Positions 45,016 through 52,607 of a DNA stretch of 64,000 bases are shown here, piece after piece. This stretch comes from Streptomyces sp. ERV7 (lineage in GTDB: Bacteria > Actinomycetota > Actinomycetes > Streptomycetales > Streptomycetaceae). The DNA lies in NCBI RefSeq assembly GCF_001653515.1, contig NZ_LYOY01000051.1, positions 1,260,001 through 1,324,000 on the forward strand, in the 5' to 3' direction. The translations under genes were made by a program, and so were the position numbers. Within the stretch, counting starts at the first letter, position 1; every line of letters starts with the position of its first letter. The notes under the pieces are model-generated. The model was not told the origin of the DNA, searched no databases, and was given only the letters and a program-made list of their open reading frames with translations.

Positions 45016-45495
45016 CACCGTCTGGGCGGTCACCGCGTCCGGCGGGGCGTCCGGGGGCATGACCGAGCGGCGCTGCGACCACACGCCGATGCCCGCGACG
45101 GCCACCGTCAGCAGCCCCGCGAAGCTCATCACCGAGCCGTTGTTGAGCATGGACAGGAAGATCCCGCAGCCGGCCAGCGCCATCAGCACGGCGGCCAGCG
45201 CCGGGCCCTCCACCCGCCCGGACAGCAGCCGCCGCGCCTCGTTCTCGTCCTCGTCGTCCAGCGGGAGCAGCAGCCAGCCGAACCCGTAGAAGACCAGGCC
45301 GAGGCCACCGGTGACGGTGAGCACGCCGAGCGCGACCCGGAAGATCACCGGGTCGATGTCGCAGTACCGCCCGAGCCCGCCGCAGACGCCGCCGATCACC
45401 TTGTTGTGCCCGCTGCGGCGCAGCTGCGGCGCAGCGGGCACCGGGCCCGGATCCGGGTCCGGCGGCGCGACGGGGGTCTCGGTCGGCTGTGTCAT
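45016..45495 (-). pseudogene. PspC-domain protein, C-terminus lost
   Basis: From ATG 45495 the reverse strand encodes MTQPTETPVAPPDPDPG, then a PspC domain (NKVIGGVCGGLGRYCDIDPVIFRVALGVL, with GFGWLLLPL) and one or two further hydrophobic segments up to about residue 155. The frame then runs on through the antisense of the kinase fragment to a stop at 44560, which is not PspC-like. PspC proteins sense membrane stress. Upstream the frame is open and in phase with the lipid-kinase fragment, which a gene caller would merge into one false fusion. Confidence 0.75.
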
Positions 45496-45517
45496 GACTC
45501 CATGGTGACGGGCCGTA

Positions 45518-45536
45518 GGCGGGTGCGGCACCCGCC
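45518..45536. repeat. Perfect 9-bp hairpin at the PspC/lipid-kinase junction
   Basis: GGCGGGTGC (45518-45526) and GCACCCGCC (45528-45536) are separated by a single base. The lipid-kinase reading frame loses family similarity right beside it. Such a tight GC hairpin could stall sequencing or mediate deletion. Confidence 0.7.
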
Positions 45537-46314
45537 CCCATGTGTACACCACCCCCTCGTGCCCCACATGGCTGCCGTCCCGGGCCAGCCGCACCATCTC
45601 CCGCAGCGGCAGTTCGGCGCCCGCCACACAGATGTCGAGCAGCCCGTCGTCGAGCACCGAGCGCGGCAGCGGCATGAACTGCCCGCCCCGCCGCCGTCCG
45701 CCGCCCACCAGGACCGAGACGGTCTCCCCGGACTGCACGACGACCCCGTCCACGCTCACCCGGCCCCGGTACGGCCGGAAGGCGAGCATCGTGCGCGCCA
45801 CCGCCGTCTGATAGCGCCGCCGGCCCGTTCCCAGCGCGTCCCGCACACTGGTGAGCGCCTGCGCGGCCAGCCCCGACGAGGCGCCGAGCAGGGCCAGTTC
45901 CCCGGTCTCGGCGATCCGCGCCAGATCGACGTGGCGCACCCGCGGCGCCGAGAGCGCGGCCTCCAGGGCGGCGGGCCACGGTCGGTCGGACCAGAGCTCG
46001 CGGTAGAAGGAGTTGCCGCGGCCGCCGGGCAGGACGAGCAGGGCGGCGCGCCGCTCCTCCCGCCCGGCGAGCAGCCCCGTCATGATCTCGTGAGCGGTGC
46101 CGTCGCCGCCCACGCAGACCAGGACGGCCGGGCCGCCCGGCCCGCCCGCGGTGCGGGCGAGCTGCTGGGCATGGCCCGGCCGCTCTGTCACAGCAAGCTC
46201 GACGGGCACACCGGCCCCCGCGATCCGTCGCGCGACCTCATGAGCCATCTCCCGCGAGTACGTTCCCGCGGCTGGATTGGCCACCACCAGAACGGACTTG
46301 GGGGACGGACTCAT
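45537..46314 (-). pseudogene. Diacylglycerol kinase-like lipid kinase, C-terminus lost
   Basis: From ATG 46314 the product shows the catalytic-domain motifs VVANPAAGT, CVGGDGTAHEIMTGLL (GGDGT) and LPGGRGNSFYRE. The C-terminal beta domain follows (VSVLVGGGRRRGGQFMPLPRSVLDDGLLDI). Family similarity ends at about HEGVVYTWG, some 40-50 residues before the usual end. The frame then continues through the PspC leader into the PspC gene. Whether the truncated kinase folds is doubtful. The gene starts 37 bases after the tRNA-like gene on the same strand. Confidence 0.75.
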
Positions 46315-46351
46315 CGACGGACACCTCGGCGCGCTCGGCGAAGCAGTGCTG

Positions 46352-46446
46352 TGGCGGAGAGGACAGGATTCGAACCTGCGCGGGCTGCTCGTGCCCGGTC
46401 CGGAGCACACCCGGAACCCCCGTTGGACCTCTTCGGGTACCTCTCC
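46352..46446 (-). tRNA. Long-variable-arm tRNA of serine-type shape, anticodon apparently GTG
   Basis: Reading the reverse strand, the acceptor GGAGAGG pairs perfectly with CCTCTCC, followed by discriminator G and an encoded CCA. The D arm is CCC/GGG. The anticodon arm is TCCGG-GTGTGCT-CCGGA, the variable arm CGGGC-ACGAGCA-GCCCG, and the T arm CAGG-TTCGAAT-CCTG. A long variable arm with G73 is serine-type. Yet the anticodon loop reads GTG at positions 34-36 (a His codon), with unusual bases at 32, 37 and 38. Either it is an unconventional tRNA or a decaying tRNA-Ser. Confidence 0.65.
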
Positions 46447-46479
46447 CATCGTCGTACGCATGGATCCTCGCCGGGGTCG

Positions 46480-46512
46480 CTGAGACCCCACTGAGACGAC
46501 ACTGAGACGCGT
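46480..46512 (+). promoter_or_regulatory. Three CTGAGAC heptamers at 11-bp period (SARP-type site)
   Basis: CTGAGAC occurs at 46480, 46491 and 46502, exactly 11 bases apart. Direct heptamers with 11-bp period on one DNA face are the known recognition pattern of SARP regulators, which overlap the -35 region with the -10 about 8 bases beyond (here TACCCG at 46517). A SARP gene lies 3.2 kb to the right. The site faces the SGNH-like gene. Confidence 0.7.
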
Positions 46513-46668
46513 GTCTTACCCGCCGTGCCCCGCGGTACCCGCCGCAGGGCAGCGGGGGTGGCCCGAACTGCCCGCAGCACAACTGTCCCGGTGCCACGGG
46601 CAGTTGACTACGGGCCCGCCGGTCATTACGACGGCAGCGCGGGGGCGAGCGAAAGGCTGGGCCGTGCG

Positions 46669-47340
46669 ATGGAGGACGACGATCCGCGCTGTCTGCGGCC
46701 GGGCGAGGCCCCGACCCTGCTCGGCGGCCTCCCGTGGCGGCGCGCCGTGGTGCTCAGCGGGCAGGAGGGCCGGCTCGCCCGGGGCGCCGTGGTCCCCGGC
46801 TACCGGCCCCGGGTCTGGCCCGACCGGGTGGCCCGGGCGCTGCGCGAGGCCCGCCCCGGCCTCGCCTGTCTGCTGGTGCAGGCGCGGCGTGAACTCGTAC
46901 TCGCCGAGGTGCGCTCCCGCCAGCTGGCCCAGGCGCTGGCCTTCCGGGCCGACCTCGCCCTGATCGCGTGCGGCGGGCCGGACGTACGGGCGCGCCGCTT
47001 CGACGTGGATGTGGTGGAGACCGAACTCAGCCGAATTCTGGCCTCGTTGAAGGAGACGGCCTGCCGCCACACCGTGGTGGTCAGCCCCTTCGACTGGTCC
47101 GTCTCCGGCCAGGTGACCCCGGCCCAGCGCGAGCGGGTGCGGTCCCGCCAGCGCCTCCTGGTGGAGCGGCTGACGATAGTGACCCTTCGTCATGGAGCCC
47201 TGCACATCGACCTGATGAAGCAGCCGGACACCGACCCCCGCACCCTGTGGGGCCCGCAGCCGGGCCGGCTGAACAGCCGGGGCCACGCGGTGGCCGCGGC
47301 GGCGGTGGTACGGACCCTGGCGGCCTGCCTGGCACCCTAG
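46669..47340 (+). CDS. SGNH-hydrolase-like protein lacking catalytic residues
   Basis: 223 residues from ATG 46669; an in-frame GTG at 46525 would add 48 residues and could be a leaderless start. The fold pattern is that of Streptomyces SGNH hydrolases (PGYRPRVWPDRVARALREARP, VEVRS-like RSRQLAQALAFRADLALI, and RLNSRGHAVAAAAVV). But block I GDS is replaced by VLSGQEG, block III GGND by GGPD, and the block V Asp is missing. It therefore looks non-catalytic. It lies downstream of three SARP-type heptamers and 20 bases from the convergent aminotransferase-like gene. Confidence 0.75.
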   Translation: MEDDDPRCLRPGEAPTLLGGLPWRRAVVLSGQEGRLARGAVVPGYRPRVWPDRVARALREARPGLACLLVQARRELVLAEVRSRQLAQALAFRADLALIACGGPDVRARRFDVDVVETELSRILASLKETACRHTVVVSPFDWSVSGQVTPAQRERVRSRQRLLVERLTIVTLRHGALHIDLMKQPDTDPRTLWGPQPGRLNSRGHAVAAAAVVRTLAACLAP

Positions 47341-47360
47341 GGGCCTTCAAGGGCAGGCTC

Positions 47361-48587
47361 TCAGCGTCTCCGGCGGCGTCCCGCCCGGGCCCGGCAGGAG
47401 CGGTCCAGCGCCTCGTACAGATGGTCCAGATCGGCGCGGGTGAGCACGGCGGGCGGGGCCAGGCGCAGGACGTGCGGGGCCCTCGGCGCGCGACCGGTGA
47501 TCACGCCGCGCCGGACCAGCTCGATCAGCAGCCCCGTGGCCGCCTTTGGGCCGGTGAACTCGATGCCGAGGAGCAGCCCCCGCCCGCGCACCTCGCGCAC
47601 CTCCGGTCCGTAGTGCCCGCGCACGATCCGGCCGCCCACCCGCAGGATCTCCTCGCCCAGCACCCGGGCCCGTCCGACCAGGTTGTCCTCGCGGAGCGCG
47701 GCGAGGGCCCCGCGCGCGGCCGCCATCGCCAGCGGCGCGCCGGAGCAGGGGTACGGGTCGGGGCAGGGGGCGTGGTCGAAGGCGGCGGAGACCCCGGCCG
47801 TCGCCACCACCGCCGCCAGCGGGACCACCCCGGCGCCCAGCGCGCCGCCGACGACGAGGAGATCCGGTGCGACCTCCTCGATGCCCGCACCCCACCAGGC
47901 CCCGAGCCGCCCGAGCCCGGTCGCGGTCTCGTCCAGGGCGAGCAGCGCCCCGTACTCCCGGCACAGCGCGGCGACCGCACGCAGCCGGCCCGGCGGCGGC
48001 AGAGCCACCCCCGCCTCGTCCTGGAGGGGCTCGACGAACACACAGGCCCGCCCGGCCGCATCCGCGAGCACCCGCCGCAGGGCGGCCGCGTCGCCGTACG
48101 GGACGGTGGAGCTGTCGCCGGGTGTCAGTTCGTCGAGCAGCAGGCCGTGTCGGCTGCCGGTCAGGGAAACGAGCCGGGTCCGGCCGCGGGCTCGGGCCAT
48201 CCGGGCCGCCGGCGTCAGGGCCTGGACGGCCGAACCCGTGAAGTGGACCCGCTCCAGACCGGGCGGGGCGACCGAGAGGAGCGCGTCGGCGGCGAGCGCG
48301 GACTGCGGTTCGGGGCAGTGGCCGCTCGCCACCGGCCGGTGCTCCAACTGCTCGCGGACATGGCGCAGTACGGTCGGGTGGCGCGCGCCGGTCAGCGGGA
48401 TGCCGAGGCCGCCGCAGTCCAGGAACCGGCCGCCCGCGTCGGTGGTGATCCAGGCGCCCTGGGAGACCCCTTCCAGCCGGCCGCCGAGCAGTTCGCCGAG
48501 GGCGCGCCCCTCGCCCGTCCGGGAGCGGTACAGCCTGCGCAGTGCCTCGCGGCCGGTCCGCTGCCGGACCACCGCCGCCACCGTCAT
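47361..48587 (-). CDS. Class III aminotransferase-like protein without the PLP lysine
   Basis: 408-residue protein with the fold signatures of class III aminotransferases: ALDETATGLGRLGAWWGAG, and the C-terminal REVRGRGLLLGIEF. The segment that should hold the Schiff-base lysine reads DLLVVGGALGAGVVPLAAVV, with Gly at the lysine position. The Gly codon differs from Lys codons at more than one base, so a simple sequencing error is unlikely. It may bind PLP or a ligand without transamination, or act as a subunit. It is divergent from the DUF2156 gene across a promoter with SARP-type repeats. Confidence 0.8.
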   Translation of the reverse strand: MTVAAVVRQRTGREALRRLYRSRTGEGRALGELLGGRLEGVSQGAWITTDAGGRFLDCGGLGIPLTGARHPTVLRHVREQLEHRPVASGHCPEPQSALAADALLSVAPPGLERVHFTGSAVQALTPAARMARARGRTRLVSLTGSRHGLLLDELTPGDSSTVPYGDAAALRRVLADAAGRACVFVEPLQDEAGVALPPPGRLRAVAALCREYGALLALDETATGLGRLGAWWGAGIEEVAPDLLVVGGALGAGVVPLAAVVATAGVSAAFDHAPCPDPYPCSGAPLAMAAARGALAALREDNLVGRARVLGEEILRVGGRIVRGHYGPEVREVRGRGLLLGIEFTGPKAATGLLIELVRRGVITGRAPRAPHVLRLAPPAVLTRADLDHLYEALDRSCRARAGRRRRR

Positions 48588-48634
48588 CTCCCGGTTCGCC
48601 CCCTCGCCCCGAGGGCCCTTCTCCCCAAGGCCCC

Positions 48635-48655
48635 TTTCCCCGCGAACAGGGGAAA
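48635..48655. repeat. 7-bp inverted repeat upstream of the aminotransferase-like gene
   Basis: TTTCCCC (48635-48641) and GGGGAAA (48649-48655) flank 7 bases. It lies between the two divergent starts, about 50 bases from the aminotransferase-like ATG, and could be an operator for that gene. Confidence 0.45.
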
Positions 48656-48669
48656 ACTGCCACCGCCCG

Positions 48670-48698
48670 CCGAGAGAACTCTGAGACGGTACTGAGAC
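48670..48698 (+). promoter_or_regulatory. Second set of CTGAGAC heptamers at 11-bp period
   Basis: CTGAGAC occurs at 48681 and 48692, 11 bases apart, with a weaker copy CCGAGAG at 48670 in the same register. This matches the array at 46480 and faces the DUF2156 gene, whose ATG is 60 bases further. It supports control of both genes by one SARP regulator. Confidence 0.68.
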
Positions 48699-48758
48699 GG
48701 GCGTGTCAGGGAATTGGGGCGCGCGGCTGCGACGATGCTCAGGACAGGGGGGAATGTC

Positions 48759-49679
48759 ATGAGTATCGACACCTTCGCCGTGGGCAGCGGCGACACGGGT
48801 TTCGGGGCATTACGCGCCTACGGCGACAATCCCAGCGCGATTCTGGCGATGAGTGAGGGAGAGGAGTACTTCACCGTGGCGGGCCGGAACGGAGTGATCC
48901 CTTATCGGGATACCGGCGGCCATCTGCACCAGTGCGCCGGAGTGATCGCGCCCGACGACGGCCGGGAGCCCTTGCTGCGCGCCTTCACGGAATTCGCCGC
49001 GGAACGCCGCCGCAAAGTGGTGGCGACCCGGCTGCGGCGCCCGGAAGCCGAACTCTTCCAGCGCTGCGGATTCACGGTGAACCAGGCGGGCTCGTCCTAT
49101 TCCGTCTATCTTCCCGAATTCCGGCTCGGCGGCCCGCGCCTGGCCGATCTGCGGCTCGCGGTGTCGCGGGCGTGGGCGGCGGGGGTGGAGGCGGCCGAAG
49201 CGGCGTACGAGGACAGCGCGGCCGGATCCGAAGCGGCCGACGGGCGGCGGGTGTTCACCGGCCGGATCGGGGACGAGACCGTCGCGTCCCTCACCTGTCT
49301 GCCGGTCTTCGGCACCCGCCCGGGCTGGCTGCACCACACCGCCCACCGGGCGCCGGGCGCGCCGGAGGGCGCCCTGGAAGCGGTCAACCTGGAGGCCGTG
49401 CGGGTCTTCACGGCCGAACAGGCGCAGTGGCTGCACCTCGGATTCACCCCGTTCGCCGGACTCTGCGCGCAGTACGAGCTCGGGTCCGCCAGTACGGCGG
49501 CGGCGAGGCTGCTGCGGCTGGCCGCCGAACGCGGTGAGTGGCGCCGCGCGACGGCCGGGCGGCTCGCCTACCAGCGGATCTGGGATCCGCATCTGGTGCA
49601 GCCCGGCTATCTGGCGTGGCGGGGCCGGGCGGCCGCCGGGGCGCTGGGCCAGCTGCTGCGGCTGGCCAAGTCGCCCTGA
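48759..49679 (+). CDS. DUF2156-like protein with GNAT fold
   Basis: 306 residues from ATG 48759 (GGGGGGAATGTC upstream). Two parts are visible: an N-terminal half (FTVAGRNGVIPYRDTGG... LLRAFTEFAAERRRKVVATRL) like the DUF2156/LPG-synthase C-terminal domain, a GNAT-like fold, and a C-terminal half with a second GNAT-like pattern (PEGALEAVNLEAVRVFTAEQAQWLHLGFTPFAGL). There are no membrane segments. In MprF-type proteins this fold transfers aminoacyl groups from tRNA to lipids; that role is only suggestive here. It converges with the SARP gene, 11 bases between stops. Confidence 0.72.
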   Translation: MSIDTFAVGSGDTGFGALRAYGDNPSAILAMSEGEEYFTVAGRNGVIPYRDTGGHLHQCAGVIAPDDGREPLLRAFTEFAAERRRKVVATRLRRPEAELFQRCGFTVNQAGSSYSVYLPEFRLGGPRLADLRLAVSRAWAAGVEAAEAAYEDSAAGSEAADGRRVFTGRIGDETVASLTCLPVFGTRPGWLHHTAHRAPGAPEGALEAVNLEAVRVFTAEQAQWLHLGFTPFAGLCAQYELGSASTAAARLLRLAAERGEWRRATAGRLAYQRIWDPHLVQPGYLAWRGRAAAGALGQLLRLAKSP

Positions 49680-49690
49680 CGGCCACCGGG

Positions 49691-50452
49691 TCAGAGGGCG
49701 ACGGGCTCCCTTCGCAGGATGTCCTGGAAGCGGGCGCGCAGCGCGTCCCCCGGCTCCAGGCCGAGGTTGTGCGAGAGCCGCTGCCGGGTGCGGTGGTAGG
49801 CGTCGAGCGCCTCGGCCTGGCGCCCCGACCGGTAGAGCGCGGTGATGAGCTGCTCGCAGAACCGTTCGCGCAGCGGGTACTGGGCGTGCAGCTGCTGGAG
49901 TTCGGTGATCACCTCGCGGTGCCTGCCGAGGTCGAGTCCGGCGTCGAAGAGGTGCTCGTACGCCATCAGCCGCACCTCGGTGAGCCGGGTGTAGGCGAGC
50001 CGGCTGATCATGCCCTGGCCGGTGTCGAGGAGCGCGGGACCGCGCCACAGGGCCAGGGCTTCGGTGAGCAGCCGGACCACCCGCTCCGGGGACGCCCGGC
50101 GCGCGGCGGTGGCCTGCCGCACCAGAGCGGTGAACAGCATGGCGTCGACGTCCCGTTCGGGCAGCGACAGCGCATAGCCGAAGCTGGACGTCTGGATCAG
50201 GCCGCGCAGCCCGTCGCGCCCCGTGCGGGACTCGATGATGCGGCGCAGCCGGGCGACATGGCCCTGGAGTGAGTTCTCGGCGTTGCGGGGGAGTTCCTCT
50301 CCCCACAGCTCGTCGATGAGATCGTGACGTGAGACGGGCCGGTTGGGCGAGAGGGCGAGTGCTGCCACGATCGCCCGTAACTTCTCACCGGGAATCCGGA
50401 AGGTGAGATGGCCGTCGGTGATTTCCAGAGATCCGAGCAGACGAACTTTCAA
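49691..50452 (-). CDS. SARP family transcriptional regulator
   Basis: 253-residue activator of the AfsR/DnrI/RedD type. The OmpR-like winged helix is at the N-terminus (KVRLLGSLEI... ENSLQGHVARLRRIIE). The bacterial transcriptional activation domain follows (RDVDAMLFTALVRQATAA... ELQQLHAQYPLRERFCEQLITALYRSGRQAEALDAYHRTRQ). TTG at 50452 with GGGGGAAG upstream gives the canonical LKVRLLG start; longer in-frame starts add non-homologous sequence. SARPs bind heptameric direct repeats; two such arrays lie in this locus. There is no ATPase domain, so it is a small SARP. Confidence 0.9.
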   Translation of the reverse strand: MKVRLLGSLEITDGHLTFRIPGEKLRAIVAALALSPNRPVSRHDLIDELWGEELPRNAENSLQGHVARLRRIIESRTGRDGLRGLIQTSSFGYALSLPERDVDAMLFTALVRQATAARRASPERVVRLLTEALALWRGPALLDTGQGMISRLAYTRLTEVRLMAYEHLFDAGLDLGRHREVITELQQLHAQYPLRERFCEQLITALYRSGRQAEALDAYHRTRQRLSHNLGLEPGDALRARFQDILRREPVAL

Positions 50453-50686
50453 CGTGCTTCCCCCGTGCTTCGTGCTGGAATCCAATGACTCCGCCGACGC
50501 CCTGAAGGGATCTTCCGGCAGCGCCGGTGGATATTGATGATCTCCGCTCCGAAGAGCGGTGATCTTACCCCGTAACGAACATGGATGAAGAGTATTTGTC
50601 GCTTCTGGCAGGGTCAACGCCATTTAAAGTCCAGTGACCCACTGTGAGGGGGCTCACGCGGGAGTGCGCCCGGCGCCCGGCGAGGC

Positions 50687-51580
50687 TCAGCCGACCAGCC
50701 GCAATGCGGTGTCCGACCGGCCCACGCTCACCGTCTGACCCCATGTCAACTCCAGTGCGTCCGACTCGATTCCGTCGCCGAACGCCACGAGCCGGTCCGA
50801 CTCGACGGTCAACCGCAGACGCTCAGTGTGCTCAAGGACCCCTTCCACCAAGGCCGTTCCGGTCGTCGGCGAGGGCCAGGCCTCCCGTACGAACCAGATG
50901 AGCCGGGGGTCGGCCGGGCCCGGCAGTGCGAGAGCGCTGCCACGCTGCTGCCAGAGCGAGCGCAGCCAGCCCGTGGACCCGGTCCCGGTGCCCACCAGCA
51001 GGCCGGAGGAGGCCTGCGGCTCCGGGGCGGCGTCCGGGTCGTCCGGGCCCAGGCGGTAGCGGGCGGTCTGGTGGCCGGGCGGGCCCAGATAGATCTCGTT
51101 CAGGGCGAGCAGCCGCTGGGTGTCGTCCGCGACCGCCTCCACCATGGTGAGCTCGTCGGCGCGGGCCGAGGCGGCGGACACCAGCAACGTGCCCGCCTCG
51201 GAGGGGCGGTGGCGCACCAGCACGCCCGGGTTGCGGCCCGGGTCGGTGTCGATGCCGACCACGGGCTGGCCCGAGAGGTACTTGGCGGCGTTCGCGACCA
51301 GCCCGTCCTGCCCGACCACCACGACCACGTCCTCCGGGGCGAACAGGAACCGGTCCAGATCGGCGCGCTCCACCCGCGACCGGCGCCACTGGAGGGGCAC
51401 GGCCGCCGCCACTTCGGCGAGCGCCCGCCGGGTGCGGTGGTGGCGTTCGGCCACCTCGTCCAGGGAACGCCCGCGCGAGGCGAGGAAGAACGCGGCCTGG
51501 CCGTGGGTGCCGTGCCGGGCGAGCAACTCCTCGTACTCCGTGGTGCGGTGGACGAGCACCGCGCGCGGCGCGAGGCTCAC
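50687..51580 (-). CDS. NAD kinase-like protein coupled to an SPFH protein
   Basis: 297-residue protein with the ATP-NAD kinase fold. VVVVGQDGLVANAAKYLSGQPVVGIDTDP corresponds to the GGDG region, but the motif reads GQDG here. GLLVGTGTGSTGWLRSL matches the NAD-binding GTGSTG region. The first Gly-to-Gln change may weaken catalysis. GTG at 51580 overlaps the SPFH stop (GTGA), so the two are coupled. This pairing with a membrane-scaffold-type protein is not explained by NADP synthesis alone. Confidence 0.82.
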   Translation of the reverse strand: MSLAPRAVLVHRTTEYEELLARHGTHGQAAFFLASRGRSLDEVAERHHRTRRALAEVAAAVPLQWRRSRVERADLDRFLFAPEDVVVVVGQDGLVANAAKYLSGQPVVGIDTDPGRNPGVLVRHRPSEAGTLLVSAASARADELTMVEAVADDTQRLLALNEIYLGPPGHQTARYRLGPDDPDAAPEPQASSGLLVGTGTGSTGWLRSLWQQRGSALALPGPADPRLIWFVREAWPSPTTGTALVEGVLEHTERLRLTVESDRLVAFGDGIESDALELTWGQTVSVGRSDTALRLVG

Positions 51581-52587
51581 CGCTCCTCCCCGGCCGGGCG
51601 GGCCAGCTTGGCGAGCAGCCCGGTGAGCACGTCGGGGGAGAGGGTGAGGCTGTCGATCCGGGGCAGGTTCTCGGCCAGCCGGGCCGCGGTGAGCGCGTGG
51701 AGCGTCGCCGTGTCGGCCTCCGCGTGGACGCCCAGCCAGGCGGCCTGCGCCTGGGCACGGGCCTCGCCGGTCGCGCGGGCGGCCTCGGCCTCGGCCTGGG
51801 CGAGCCGGACCGTACGGGCGGCCTCGGCCTGCGCGCGTACGCCGTCGGCGGCCGCGTTCTCCTCGGCTTCGCGGCGGGCGTTGGTGCCGCGCTGCTCGAC
51901 CAACTGCTCCTCCCTGCGGGCGAGTTCGATACGGCTGGCGAGTTCGTTCTCGGCGATCGCGCGCTCGCGCTCGACGGCCACGGCCCGGCGCTCGTAGGTG
52001 GCCCGGTCGGCCTCCTGCTGGATCTGCTCGCGCGCGGGGGTGCGCAGCGCCCGCTCCACCTCCGGCTCGGGGCGGATGGCGACCACCCGGACCGCCACCA
52101 CCTCGATACCGGTGGCGGGCAGCCGGGGCTCGGCCGCGAGCCCGTCGGAGATCCTCTCCCGCACCGAGGCCACGCCGTCGACGAGGGCCGCCGCGAGCGG
52201 GGTGCGGGCGAGCACGTCGAGCGCGTGCTGCTGGGCGGTCTCGGTGAGCAGCGTGGACAGCTGCTCCAGCGGGGTGCCGCGCCAGGCGCCGCTGTCCGGG
52301 TCGATCGAGAAGTCGAGCCGGGCGGCGGCGACGGCCGGGTCGCTGATCCGGTAGGTGACGGTGGCCTGCACGGTGACGTCCTGGAAGTCGGAGGTCCGGG
52401 CGTGGAAGGCCATCGCCAACTCGCGGTCGTCGACCGGCACTTCGGAGAGCGCGGCGGCCAGCGGCCGGAACCAGAAGCTGAGCCCGGGCCCGTCGTGGGC
52501 GAGCCGGCCGCGCTTGTGGTGGCGGATGTGGGCGGTGGGGGCGGAGCGCAGATGGCGCCAGCCCAGGCGGCGGTCGATATCGGCCAT
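51577..52587 (-). CDS. SPFH/Band 7 domain protein
   Basis: 336-residue flotillin/stomatin-like protein. The Band 7 core spans about residues 40-200 (DDRELAMAFHARTSDFQDVTVQATVTYRI... GIEVVAVRVVAI). A long Ala/Glu/Arg-rich coiled coil (about 210-290) follows, as in flotillins. The N-terminus has no strong transmembrane helix, so attachment is probably peripheral. ATG at 52587 is preceded by GGAGGTCCCCCACC. The frame is open far upstream, but that stretch is antisense to the GH31 gene. A complex palindrome lies in its promoter. Confidence 0.85.
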   Translation of the reverse strand: MADIDRRLGWRHLRSAPTAHIRHHKRGRLAHDGPGLSFWFRPLAAALSEVPVDDRELAMAFHARTSDFQDVTVQATVTYRISDPAVAAARLDFSIDPDSGAWRGTPLEQLSTLLTETAQQHALDVLARTPLAAALVDGVASVRERISDGLAAEPRLPATGIEVVAVRVVAIRPEPEVERALRTPAREQIQQEADRATYERRAVAVERERAIAENELASRIELARREEQLVEQRGTNARREAEENAAADGVRAQAEAARTVRLAQAEAEAARATGEARAQAQAAWLGVHAEADTATLHALTAARLAENLPRIDSLTLSPDVLTGLLAKLARPAGEER

Positions 52588-52607
52588 GGTGGGGGACCTC
52601 CCTGTTT

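Noticed and set aside
44560..46314. Single DagK-PspC fusion protein
   Set aside because: The frame is open but the linker encodes intergenic-looking sequence, including a hairpin, and each part ends where its family similarity breaks. Treated as truncated genes joined by chance phase.
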